From contig OX344756.2 of assembly GCA_947034885.2 (NCBI GenBank), positions 15,186,098-15,250,097 on the forward strand: a stretch of DNA of 64,000 nucleotides. The letters are read 5' to 3'. The position numbers and the translations under genes were made by a program. The stretch is from Thuidium tamariscinum. Lineage: Eukaryota; Streptophyta; Bryopsida; Hypnales; Thuidiaceae. Below, piece after piece: positions 13,605 through 27,694 of the stretch. The notes below the pieces were generated by a model. It was given only the letters and a program-made list of their open reading frames with translations, ran no database searches and was not told where the DNA came from. Within the stretch, counting starts at the first letter, position 1; the number at the start of each line of letters is the position of its first letter.

Positions 13605-14456
13605 TAGGTAAAAGTCACATGGACCTCGGTAGCAAGTGTTGACCCTTACATCAGATCCACCTACAGTTGATGGGATTCTCTGCAGGTCAAGGGGTCCACG
13701 GATGCTTTTGCAGGACGAGGTCTGCGGTTGAATTCTGGCAGTGGCAGCCTGCTTGTATGTTTGAAAAAGGCTTGAGATGTAGGAATCTTTCGAACAGAAA
13801 TTGCCATGGAATTCAATATCAGTTAAATGATCCAATATTGAATGTATTGGACTGTGATAGAAAGCAACCATGTCCCTGTGACTCTAGATGAGATGGTAAG
13901 TAGCATCAGGTACAGTATCAAGAAATTCTTCTATCATATCTTTCTCCCATAGATAGTAACTTGTACATATGACTGAAATAACTTGAATTTAGATTTGCAC
14001 ATACTAGTTCATCATTTAGCGAGATACGAAACTCCAAAATACTCCAGATTCCACAGTTCTTAATTGTCATGAATACTGAAAGAATTGTACACCTAGGTTG
14101 ACCTTCCTCTTTATTGGCCACCCAGTCGTAGTAGTGAAAAGGTAACATCGGCTGAAAAGTGATTTCACAAAGGAGCATTGTTTGCTTTGACTCTGGGCTG
14201 TATCTGTTCATCAAGTACTTTCATCAGGCATCCCATTTGAATGCATCTTTGACCTAGACTGTCCACGTTGGAGGCATCCCTATATTGTACTTCTCCATTG
14301 CACTGTCAAATACAATACTACTGAGTTACTAATTTAACCTGCGAACCATCCCTCAGCAGGCACTGAATACGCCTCAAGCATAAAAAATTGCAAGCACACT
14401 GCTCAAGGACAAGTCCAAGGGGGGGAGGTGCGACCCTACCAGGATATAAGTAAATG
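13605..14456 (-). other. 3' flank of the adenylosuccinate lyase locus
   Basis: This region lies downstream of the last recognisable exon of the minus-strand adenylosuccinate lyase locus. It is less AT-rich than the surrounding intergenic DNA and carries no further coding homology I can see. It probably includes the ancestral 3' untranslated region. No polyadenylation site could be assigned with confidence. Confidence 0.4.
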
Positions 14457-18139
<3,683 letters not shown>

Positions 18140-19170
18140 GCCCTACCAAAAAGGAAAAAATTAAGGGCTTAGGGTTTAAGGTACAGTCGACTTAAAGTTA
18201 AAGAACGCTATCACTCGCCGCTCTCACTCCAAAATCGATTCAAAAGCAAAGACCTAAAAAATACAAAACTCGCAGAATGTCGAATTCTATAGCAATTTCT
18301 CCAAATGGACGAGACCGTCATAATCTCGCGATCTCTGCTCAAGTGATTCTTTTTTTAATAATTGCTACAAATACGCAAGATGGAAAAAATTCTGACTAAC
18401 GTCTTCATTGAGGTTCCCGATTCTACATTTGTCCCTAAAAGTAAACATACTTAGAAAATAAGAAGTCATAACTCACTGAACACCGAATTCCACATTACAA
18501 ACAGCAACAAAGGACGCTATCCTAATCTCCGTCCCTCTCACTTCAAGTAAAATCAACCGCATGAAAAGCACAACCTCAATGAACAACAAGCATACATACC
18601 TGGAAAAACGACGACAGAGCTTTCAAAATGCCAAATTCCACATCAAACAGCAATTTCTCAAAATGCCGGACTTTAACATAATCTCACGAAACTCAAAAAC
18701 TCAATCAACAGTTCGAAACTGCAACCACGAAACAGAGAATCGCGTAGCACTTCGCAAATTCCTTCACTTCAAATCCACTGCCCCAAGGGAAGCATCGAAA
18801 GGCCTACAGAGTCAGAGACCGCAAAGGAAACCAGAAGGGAACGAAAGGGAACACAAAGGAACAGAAGGGCAATGGTGGAAGCGAACACAGGAAACACAAA
18901 AAGAATGGAAGGGGATCAAAAGAACATGAAAATAAAACATATACGAGTTTTTTACATAGTAAAAAGGACTTCACCATTCATAGCTTGCAATTACTCTGCC
19001 GAAGAAGGTAACATTCCAAATCTACTCATATGTAAGAAATTCGAGAAATCTGAAGATATCTCTTACATTTTGAAGAGTTCGCTACTCACTGCGCAGCAAA
19101 TTGAGACACAGTATTTATGATCCCACAGCGATTGAACTTGTTCTCACCTTGTTCTCTTGAGTTCCCATTA

Positions 19171-19203
19171 CGTTCTCTATGCGTTCTCTATGCGTTCTCT
19201 ATG
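19171..19203 (+). repeat. 11-bp unit repeated three times in psaE upstream region
   Basis: CGTTCTCTATG occurs three times head to tail without interruption. It lies about 290 bp upstream of the psaE start codon. It may be chance slippage or part of the promoter or 5' leader; the sequence does not decide. Confidence 0.85.
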
Positions 19204-19329
19204 CGCTTGGTGCTTACTGGCGGAGCCGTGATGTGGAAAGGCGTTCCCACTCTGTTCCCTATCCCTGGTGGGAGTGGCGGGGGCTATCCAACTCCCATCC
19301 AATGGAACGCCCCGTTTCAACCGCGCCTA

Positions 19330-19335
19330 GATAAG
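19330..19335 (+). promoter_or_regulatory. GATAAG I-box-like motif
   Basis: GATAAG lies about 160 bp upstream of the psaE start codon. I-boxes are common in light-regulated plant genes. A six-base match is weak on its own; the gene context makes it worth noting. Confidence 0.3.
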
Positions 19336-19492
19336 GCACCCATGGTCGCCACACTCTCTCCGTGCCTTTGGTTAAGTCTCCCTGGCCATAGCCCTCTCAC
19401 ACTGGCACCTCAATCCTCAGTGTAGTGTTTTTGCCTTTCCCTTGCTGTTCAGTTGTAGCTTCGATCGCTTCCCTCTGTGTTGCAAATTAGCG

Positions 19493-20812
19493 ATGGCGAC
19501 CGCAAGCGTCTCCCTGGTGTGCAGCAGCACCACCGCTGCCGTGACGGGAGCCAAGAGCTCTTCCCTGTTCTCCACGCGCGTGCAATGTAGGCCCGTGGGC
19601 ATGCCTGCCGGAAGGAGCGCCGCAGGAAGGCTTGTTGTTAGGGCCGAGGAGCCGCCCACACCCGCGCCCGCGGCACCTCCCAAGGAAGCGCCGGCCAAGC
19701 CCGAGCCGATTGGACCGAAGAGAGGCAGCACCGTCAAGATCTTGAGAAAGGAGTCGTACTGGTACCTGGACACCGGCAAGGTCGTCGCCGTCGACCAGGT
19801 AATCTCCTCTCCAATTTTCTTCTGAAAGTCCTAATTCATGTGTGTGCAATGGCTGCGTAAAATCTCGTTTTTTCGATTTCTTGGAATTTTTGTGTGTCTG
19901 TGTTGCAATGAGGAGAGATTTGAATATGCATTGAGAGTGAATTTAAATGTAATTTGTGTAGATGTCATTATCATGTTTTCTTTTTGCATAACCGCAAGTT
20001 TACAATGGTTGCGAAGGAGCTCCGTTTCTCGAATTTTCGAGTTTTCTGTTTGTGTGTGTCTCGATGAGGATCGATTTAGATATCGAGTACGAGTTAATCC
20101 AAATGTAATTTATGTTAATGTAATTAGCATGCTTTCCTTCTTGCATGTGCACATGTGTACACTGGATGCTTCGAAGCTCTTACTCTATTTTTTCGCAGTT
20201 ATTAAATATTCATTGTCTGTTTTTGGATGTGGTTTGTAATAATCCATTGAGAGATTTGGATTTCTAGATAAAGTTAGATGAATTTCTGAAGATGCCAGTT
20301 GTGTTTTCTGTTATAGATGATCAGTTGATGGTATGATTGCTGTGGATTGGGGACTTCAACGGCTTAAATTGCACTTGTCTTTGTTATATGGTGGCGTATG
20401 ACTTATTAATTTTTGTTCGGTTACTCTGTTTTTCGGGGTTGTTTCAATGAGAGATTTGAATTTCTATTAGGAGGTGAGGTTGGTTGCAATTAATGCGGAT
20501 GCCATTAGCATTTTTGGTCCATGGAATTTTGACTCATTTATATGATAGCTGCAGAACCATCACATCAATTGCGTTTGTTATATGTACGCTATCTGTCTAG
20601 TGTCGTCTCCCTTTTCAGAAATAATTGAAATTTCTAGAGTCTCGTAAATTTAGTCATTTTGTTTTTTTAAATCGGTAGATGATGCTGCATTCTTATTTAT
20701 TGTTTGTCAATTGCAGGGTCCAGGAGTCAGGTACCCTGTCGTTGTGAGATTCGACAAGGTCAACTACGCTGGAGTCTCCACCAACAACTACGCCATTGAT
20801 GAGCTCGAATGA
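19493..20812 (+). CDS. psaE: Photosystem I reaction centre subunit IV (PsaE) precursor
   Basis: PsaE is a small stromal subunit of photosystem I that helps dock ferredoxin and supports cyclic electron flow. Two exons, 19493-19798 and 20717-20812, are joined across a 918-base GT-AG intron in phase 0, giving 133 residues. Residues 1 to about 50 are rich in Ser, Thr, Ala and Arg and end VVR|AEEPP, a typical chloroplast transit peptide with a stromal cleavage site. A Pro/Ala-rich linker follows to about residue 72. The SH3-like PsaE barrel then starts at IGPKRGS and contains [17 protein letters not shown] (end of exon 1), RYPVVVRF and [12 protein letters not shown] before ending DELE. The ATG has good context (GCGATGGCG) and begins a normal transit peptide; an in-frame ATG at 19442 would add 17 atypical residues. 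Exons are GC-rich and the intron is AT-rich. The gene appears intact. It is nuclear, not plastid, because it has an intron and a transit peptide. Confidence 0.97.
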
Positions 20813-21743
20813 CTTTAGTCTAGTCTTTTTCAGATTGGATATAAAATCAAACTGTATTCGTTGACAATGTATCTGTAAAGGTTGCTAGTTTCTGCAAGGA
20901 ACAGTTTTATGTCGTGTTGCATGAGAATTTGAGGCAACTAGCAGGTAGAACACAATGTGTTGTTGATTTACTATGTCTGGGTGAGAAGCTTAGCGAGTTT
21001 GTCTTGACCTTTCCTATATCAATGTATTTTGTGCATAGCGCTTTCATGAAATTACTTCATGATGTGAGGTTTGAGAGGAACGGTTTGAATTTGCATCTTT
21101 ATATGGATACCGAGGTTTTTTCACGTGGTCATTTCAAAATAAACTTTTGAGAAAGTTGTTTTTCCAAGATGGTCGTGCCTGAATGTCTGGTGCCCACTGC
21201 CCAGACCTAACTATCTTCGAAATATCTGCCGTCATTATCGACCGCATCGTCTACAGTTTTACGAATCAGAATAACATGTCCTATGTCTCGAAATTATGTT
21301 TATGCACAAAACAGTTGTACGATATTCTTTTTATAGATCGCCGTTAAATCTTCCAGGCTGATGACGCAGATGTGGAACACGCGAGGTGCTGATCAGTGTG
21401 AAGGTTGAGTTGTACTCTCAAGTTCTGGAACGAACTAAGCGAGGTGGAATTTCAGTAACAGAAAGGATTCGTAACTTCTGAACGGATGAGTGTGAGGTGA
21501 AACTTCACGAACTCAATCCTCTGTGTGAAATATCTTCATATCCCGGAAGTTCTCATGATGTGTACATGTCCGATTGGCAAGCTTTCGCATGCCATTTTGG
21601 AATTCTTGTCGGCGTGCATCCTAAAGTTCAAACTAGAGGGGATTGAGACGTTGAATGTTTTTGAGCGGATGCAGCGAAGTTTCTAAATCCAGTAGGCCCA
21701 GCGGGACCTTAGGCATCGATAGCACTCTATCATTCTAACATTC
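20813..21743 (+). other. psaE 3' flank
   Basis: The psaE 3' untranslated region must begin here. An AATAAA (21138-21143) and earlier TGTAA-type elements (around 20873) are possible polyadenylation signals, but plant signals are loose and none is decisive. No other gene was recognised. Confidence 0.4.
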
Positions 21744-21746
21744 TAA

Positions 21747-22179
21747 GAGCATCCCCATGCCACAGCCTTCAAACAGGGGCGTTAAATGAGTTTTGACATG
21801 GGGTCATGGTTGGTGAAAGTGCCTCATGCCCCATGCCAACACTCCAAATAGACTCACTAAACACATCCCCCAAGAAAAAAAACTACCTGTCAGGCCAAGT
21901 GTTGGGTAAACACATCCCCCAAGGAAAAAAACTACCTGTCAGGCCAAGTGTTGGGCCTCCATGCTCCCAATGGCTGAAAATTCTGTGAAAGTGCCAGATT
22001 GAAGAAATCGAGATTTAGTGAGCCACGTTGAAAAAACACAACAATAGAGTGTGGTTGTTCATTTGAAGTTTCTGCTGGGTAAAAATTTGCTTTGAAGTGC
22101 CTGGCATGGGGCAGTTCACAGGGCAAACACTCCATATAATTAATTTGGAGCCCTTTGAAGAGCAGGCATGGGGATGCTC
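21747..22179. mobile_element. PIF/Harbinger-type MITE (GAGCATCC ends), copy 2
   Basis: The left end GAGCATCCCCATGCC recurs inverted at the right end, and the element is flanked by perfect TAA trinucleotides (21744-21746 and 22180-22182). Both features fit PIF/Harbinger elements. The 433-bp interior is non-coding and contains a 49-bp direct duplication (21858-21955). It lies about 930 bp downstream of the psaE stop codon. Confidence 0.88.
21858..21955. repeat. 49-bp tandem duplication inside the MITE
   Basis: Two consecutive 49-base units, each beginning TAAACACATCCCCCAAG and ending CCAAGTGTTGGG, are nearly identical. The high identity suggests duplication by slippage after or shortly before insertion. 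Confidence 0.9.
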
Positions 22180-22182
22180 TAA

Positions 22183-23487
22183 ATCTTGGAAGAAGGGGAG
22201 AATCTTTCAAATGCGCTTGGATGTATATTGAAGATTTCTGAATTTTGACAAGGCAAGGAATATGCTTCCCGTCGCATGAACGAAATTTGCTAAGTTAATA
22301 GGACCAGAACGCATCTGCCTCTGTCCAACTCTTCCGCGAAGATGCTATCATCGATTCAGTTGATTTACGTTCACCCTGAGGACCCTTCTCGAGGTACTGC
22401 TCGCTGACATGTCCTAATTCCTTCGCTTCTTCAACGATCGATGCGGTGTTGCATTTCTGCTGCGGTGCGCGTACTCTACATGAATCTTATGGGGTTTTCT
22501 TGTGGAATTGTTGCTACTTTAAAGTTGCTCTTTTGTTAGAGGTACGTACTCCTGCGTAGAGCTTTTCGAAGTGTCTGATTCATAACAGATCTCGCCGGTT
22601 TGCTAGGTTCAGGGGAACTTGGGAAGAACAAGCTGTGAGATCAAAAGCTTGCTCGAACTTGCCGGCAGAAGGCAAAACAGTTAGCCCGGAAGTCCAATCA
22701 AGGGAGGGAGGAGGATCAAATTTTCAAGAGCAAGTAGAGGAATCAAATCTGAGATGCAACAACAGGAAGACCAATTAACGCAGCAACTTGGCAAGCAAGA
22801 AAGAGGATTATATTACAAGTTTTGACTTTGCATTGTTTTGTCAAAACGGTGGATCTGCAACCTGTTAAAACAACAGTTGGAAAGGCATAGGAATGCAACA
22901 CCATGGGGGACGAAGATCAAAAAGTGCATCCGAGATCGCTCGCATATGCGGAGCATTCACCAGATGTGCAGATGAAAATGAGAGAGGCGCACGACATGAA
23001 ATACTTGACTAAGTTGAAACCGACACCGATTTCCACGTGATATTACTAACGGTATGGCAAGCTCTCACGATGATTTACGTTCAGACGAGATTTGAGGTTG
23101 AGTGGTGTCCGCTCTTTTGTTGTTCTCCTAGAGGACCCTGGCAATTCGGGGTTCCTCCACAACTTTTGTAATTCCTGTTTGTCCTTTTATTTTAGGGGGC
23201 TTTGCGCCTCCGCCCCGCCGCTTGGTTTCAGCTTTGCAGCTCACGATGATTACGTGATGAAATCTTGGTCGCATTGTGCTGTTTTTGTTGCAACTTGAAG
23301 TTGGTACAAGGTAACCGCACCTGATTCAAGCAGGGACCTTGAACCTGAAACGACACTGAGGACTAAAAAGTGTCCACTCGGGATGACTTTTTTTGGGTTA
23401 ATTTAGAAACAATACATGCATTTATTGGTTAAAAAATTAAATCATTTTTTTTATCAAGTTCCTATCACCAAGGGGGGGCTTCCAAGG
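22183..23487. other. Unassigned, moderately GC-rich stretch
   Basis: Composition here is closer to that of genes than to the AT-rich flanks. A short reading frame starts at 22342 and meets a donor-like GAG|GTACTG at 22393; another frame runs 23092-23298. Neither has recognisable homology, and joining the first to the next acceptor-like site gives an early stop. It could be a decayed gene or a non-coding transcript. Confidence 0.3.
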
Positions 23488-23540
23488 TTAACCCCTAAAA
23501 GGCAAAGGTGGGGGTGAAGGAGCCAACTTTTAGGGTTTAG
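23488..23540. mobile_element. Isolated terminus of a TTAA-flanked element
   Basis: TTAA followed by CCCCTAAAAGGCAAAGG matches the left end of the large TTAA-flanked family seen at 45979, 48482 and 49747. No matching right end was found. The CACTACACTAA-family element begins about 50 bases later and may have disrupted it. Confidence 0.5.
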
Positions 23541-23541
23541 A

Positions 23542-23892
23542 ACTACACTAATGATGATATTTAGTGTTTATTGACAACATCAATTATAAAGCACAATACT
23601 AATTGTCAACAATCCTATTAATGTTATCTACACTAAATTTCACTATAAACATTATTTGTGAACTATTGTAAATTTTTGGGATATAAATTTTTCAAGATCA
23701 CATTTAGTGTTAGATATTATTTCCATCATAGTACAATAAAAAAAAATATAAACCAAAATACATGAATTAGTAGGTGGTGAACACAAATTTAAATGCAAAC
23801 TAATTGAAATTCAACTTAGAGTAGATGTGGTAAATTAAAGTTCAAATAACATTATTAGTATCATAACACTAAATACTATTGGTAGTATAGTG
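23542..23892. mobile_element. CACTACACTAA-family element, degraded copy
   Basis: The left end has ACTACACTAATGATGATA then TTTAGTGTT; the right end, inverted, has ACTATACTACCAATAGTA then TTTAGTGTT. Internal copies of ACATTTAGTGT-like boxes are shared with the element at 27045-27694. It is non-coding. Ends resembling CACTA suggest that superfamily, but no clean target duplication is visible. Confidence 0.5.
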
Positions 23893-25059
23893 GTCAATTT
23901 ATAATTTGAAATTTTTCCATTTAAACTTTAAGATGAATGCTAATTATCCTAATTGAACTATAGATTTTTGTTTCATATCATTCCAATAGACATTGGAAAG
24001 GTTGCAAGTTTGTTTTGATTTTGAAGTCAAACCATACAACTCAATATAGGTTTATGATAAAAGATAATTTTTTGTCTAATATTTTTAGATTGATACCTCT
24101 ACAAAACATTTGCACCATTCAATTCCGAATAATGAAATGAAGTCATGAAGGCACTTATTTGACCAAGAATGAAGAGTAAAAAAAATTCATGAAGTCATTT
24201 TTTGAACTCAATTATATTAAATATTTCTAAGTAAAAACAAAATTATAGGATATACTTTAATTGTTTACAAGAACACTGCCACTATTGGGTTTTGCAACTT
24301 TCAATTTCTTATCAAAGCCATTAGCAATTAGTCTTTATTTTAATTAAGTACCACCTTCTATTTTATAATTTGTAGATTTCTATAGACTATAGAAATCTAC
24401 AAGTTCTAAAAATCTACAAAGTACAAAAATGTCAAATTCCATTTTCAATATCCATTACTTAAGAATGCTATAACTTATGGTTCTTATATATCCAACTTAG
24501 TAGTGCTCTTGACAATTGATATAAAACTCAATTTAGTCATTTTTGAATTGCATCCTAATTATTTTCTAGTAAAAGTCTAGTCATTTCTTAGTAGAACTTT
24601 ACTTATTTTCTAGTTATTTTTTAGTTGTTTTTTAGTTGAATTATAATCATATTTAGATTATAATGTAATCACAATTTGGCAAATTAGACTCTATAAATAT
24701 AAAATTGTACACAACAATAACTATAAATGAATATTGGATGTAAAATACTTCACATTTCTTCTGCTACATTCCTATAATTTCAAACTTTAATCTACAACTA
24801 CTTTACAAGTAAATAGTGTATATGTCAAAGTTGGTGCAAATATATAGGGCTATAATAGCAAAACAATTGCATAAGACACGTAGTTGCATTTTAGACAATT
24901 GTGGCAAATACATTTTTCTTCATGATAAAATTTGCAAATTTAGTGATTGTATTGTAATTAGAGACTCCAAATTAGTGAATTGAGGTAAAAAAATATACTA
25001 GAAACACCAAAGGTGCTCATATGTGAGTGTAAAAGTGTGAGTATATGAGCTTTGAGCTC

Positions 25060-25090
<31 letters not shown>

Positions 25091-25857
25091 TAGGTATCAT
25101 GAAACCATTAAAAGTTTTTATAATATAAATACCTATAATATACATATTTATAGTATATATGCACTATTAATATAGAAGGTCACTATAATATAAACACTTA
25201 TATCATAGGTGTATAATCTTCTAGGTTCATGGGCTCATACTTCTATGCTCACATAATAAATAGCAACCCTCCCCAAAACACATCAAAAAACATGGAGCTT
25301 TTTTTACTTTTATCTCCAAAGAATACAAGTTTTATCCTATTGGTTCCACTTTGTGGGGTAGATGTAGCATCTTGCATGCCCATTCTAAACCTTCATGTAA
25401 GATTCTTTTGACTTCCTTGCTAAAAATGAAATTGTCTTTTAATGCTTAAAATTAATTGCTAAATGTATGAAACTTTATAGCTTGAAATTCTCTCAGAAAC
25501 CTTCTTTCTTAGTAAATTTAGAATAAATTTTTGTAAATAAAATGTGTAATATTTTGAGAGATCTAATGTATTTGTAAGTGTGTAATAAATATCTTATGGT
25601 TTTGGAGGGATGATTATACAAATTGACATTCTCAATACATATGAAAAATAACTTACACCAAGACTAATTTTCTATTTTTCTTTATGATTTTTTAACATCC
25701 TCAAATGTGTCTCATTGATGCACTTGGGACACAAAATGTAGGTCACCCTACCATATGGTCTTCCATTATTAGGATGTGAATTTTTTCATGATTTATTAGA
25801 ATTCAAATAGGTCAAATAATTTATTATGAAAACATGACTTCTTTCCCATAATCATTA
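23893..25857. other. AT-rich intergenic DNA
   Basis: No gene or defined element was recognised. A (TA)n microsatellite occupies about 25060-25087. Confidence 0.5.
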
Positions 25858-26185
25858 AGGGAGATTTGAAGGCATTAGAAGATTGAAAAATATCTTGAGT
25901 TCATAGATTGTGAGAACGCCCCCCATTAATAATTAACATCATCGTCAAGAGATTGCTACGTTAGAAAATAGTAATCATTTTGATTATTTTAATTATTTTA
26001 TAAAATATTATTCTTGGAAAAAAATTAATTTTAGGTTTTCAAAAAAAAATTGGAATTTTTGGAATTTTTTTAAAATTTTAATTCAAAAATTCAGCCATTA
26101 TAGGCTAATTTACTATTTCAGAACAATATAGGAAACATGCAGGGAAATAGTCCAAAAATGGCCCTCCTTAATGTCAAATCTCCAC
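25858..26185 (+). mobile_element. TA-flanked MITE, GATTTGAGGGCAT family, copy 2
   Basis: The left end reads AGGGAGATTTGAAGGCATTAG after a TA. The right end, inverted, carries GGAGATTTGACATTAAGG next to TA. The interior has the family's TTGAGTTC.TAGATTGTGAGAA block and a low-GC core. It is about 328 bp and non-coding. Confidence 0.7.
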
Positions 26186-26189
26186 TATT

Positions 26190-27044
26190 AAGACAATTTT
26201 CTTTTCAATGAAATTTTGAAGTACTATTAATTCCAATACATAGTAGATCTATTCAAAGACAAACCATTTTTCAATGTATAAAGAATGTTAATTCTTAAAA
26301 GACATGACAATTGCAAAATGGTTGTATGGAGTCATCTATAGATAAAGGACTGTAAGGCAATTTATAATAAGTGATTCATGCCTGAGAATATAAATAGATG
26401 TCTATATGTTGCAAATCTTCAATTTCATAACTAATTCCATAGAATTGTAAAAGTTACAAAACAACTTGTTTTAGAGCTTCTTCATTCTATGTCCCAAATG
26501 CCATTGAGTTATCAAAATTTGATTGGTAGAGAGATTGGATCAAAAGCTTTACACTACATCACAAGTCTCACATCCCTACAAAACATTTACATGGCACTAA
26601 TTTTCAAAGGGTTTGGCACAAAATAAGTTTGATGTGGAAGATTTAATCCCTCAAGGCCCAACTACTTTTTGGCAATGAATTTTTTCAATTAATTGTGCCA
26701 CTTTGATATTTTTTTAGATGAGAGATGTGCATGAAATTTTAAATTTCAACTGTACAAAAGTGAAGAATACTTTGTCTAGTATACATTGAATTAATTATGG
26801 AAATTTTAGATTTTGGGATTTTTAGATTATAATAATTATAGATGGTCAACTTCTTAGGCAAAAACACAAATTTTGGAGAAAAAAGCTTTATAAGATGAAT
26901 AATGCTTTCTTATCCCCACCCCCCTTCTAAGAAAAAATTGTCTTCAAATCTAAGGCAAATGTAGTATTTTTTTAATGTGAAAATTTTTTAAATAAAAAAC
27001 TCCAACAAATTTTTTGACATATATGACCGCAGGATCTTTTAGTG
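26190..27044. other. AT-rich intergenic DNA, nothing recognised
   Basis: No coding sequence, RNA gene or paired termini could be supported here. Confidence 0.5.
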
Positions 27045-27694
27045 CACTACACTAAATAGGCTATTTAGTGTTGGCAACACTATTTCCGAACCATGACACT
27101 AAATATCATTTACCCTACTAAAGTAAGTGACACTAAATGTAATTTCTAACACTAAAAGTACTCTATGGCAAATCTGAAATATGAAGAGGTTTACATTTAG
27201 TGTTAGAAGGTAAAAAATGACATAAGAGGATTTTCAGCTAGTTTACAAGATTGTGAGTTCCCAAATGCTGGGAATGCATTGAGAACTCTGGGAACGTAGT
27301 GTTGATGTGGTAGAGCGATTGCCATGTCAGAAAATATTAATTAATTTAATTAATTAATATTTTAAAAATATTTTCTTGAAAAACATTTTTTTTAAATCAT
27401 TTTCTTTATTTCTTAAACATTTTGAATTTTTTTTCAAAATTTAATTTTTTTTTTCAAAATTCAAAAATCCAAACCAACAGGGGGCTGGTCTATAGCAATG
27501 AGAACAGTTTCTGGGAACACCCCTGAAACTGTCTTCTTCAGGGCCAGAAATCCTCTTATGAGACAACACGAAGGTGGCGCATTGAAGTTTAGCACTACGC
27601 TAATCATCCTAAAATTGACATTTAGTGTAGGGTCAAGTAGGGTGGTAATTACACTAAATGTAATCCAACACTAAATACCCTATTTAGTGTAGTT
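27045..27694. mobile_element. CACTACACTAA-family element with nested MITE
   Basis: A 29-base terminal inverted repeat begins CACTACACTAAATAGG and continues TATTTAGTGTTGG. It is found inverted at the right end, with the outermost base changed. The repeat is itself partly palindromic. The interior carries several ACATTTAGTG boxes in both orientations. A TA-flanked MITE (27225-27556) is inserted in the middle, so the original element was about 320 bp. The start resembles CACTA transposons; no convincing target duplication remains. Confidence 0.65.
27225..27556 (+). mobile_element. TA-flanked MITE, GATTTGAGGGCAT family, copy 3 (nested)
   Basis: It begins AGAGGATTTTCAGC next to TA and ends with the inverse AAATCCTCT next to TA. 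The interior shows the family blocks GATTGTGAGTTCCC, GGGAACG and GATGTGG.AGAGCGATTGCCATGTCA. It lies inside the CACTACACTAA-family element and is therefore the younger insertion. It is 332 bp and non-coding. Confidence 0.7.

Larger units (their letters stand above)
18140..19492. promoter_or_regulatory. Shared head-to-head upstream region (adenylosuccinate lyase / psaE)
   Basis: About 1.35 kb separates the two divergent start codons, so both 5' flanks and probably both promoters lie here. The psaE-proximal third (about 19200-19490) is markedly more GC-rich. It contains a CCAAT box (19299-19303) and a GATAAG I-box-like motif (19330-19335), a light-response element known from photosynthesis genes. 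No good TATA box is seen close to psaE, and transcription start sites cannot be placed by eye. Reading frames in this segment show no homology. Confidence 0.5.

Noticed and set aside
19117..19425. 102-codon frame immediately upstream of psaE
   Set aside because: It lies in the GC-richer promoter region, spans a small tandem repeat and has no homology.
19417..19849. Two 120-codon frames antisense to psaE exon 1
   Set aside because: Shadows of a GC-rich coding exon; the Gly/Ala-rich compositions are what antisense reading of such an exon gives.
22342..22862. Possible two-exon gene beginning MLSSIQLIYVHPEDPSR
   Set aside because: The exon ends in phase 1, and joining it to the next acceptor-like site gives a stop after about ten codons. 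No family recognised, so not called as a gene.
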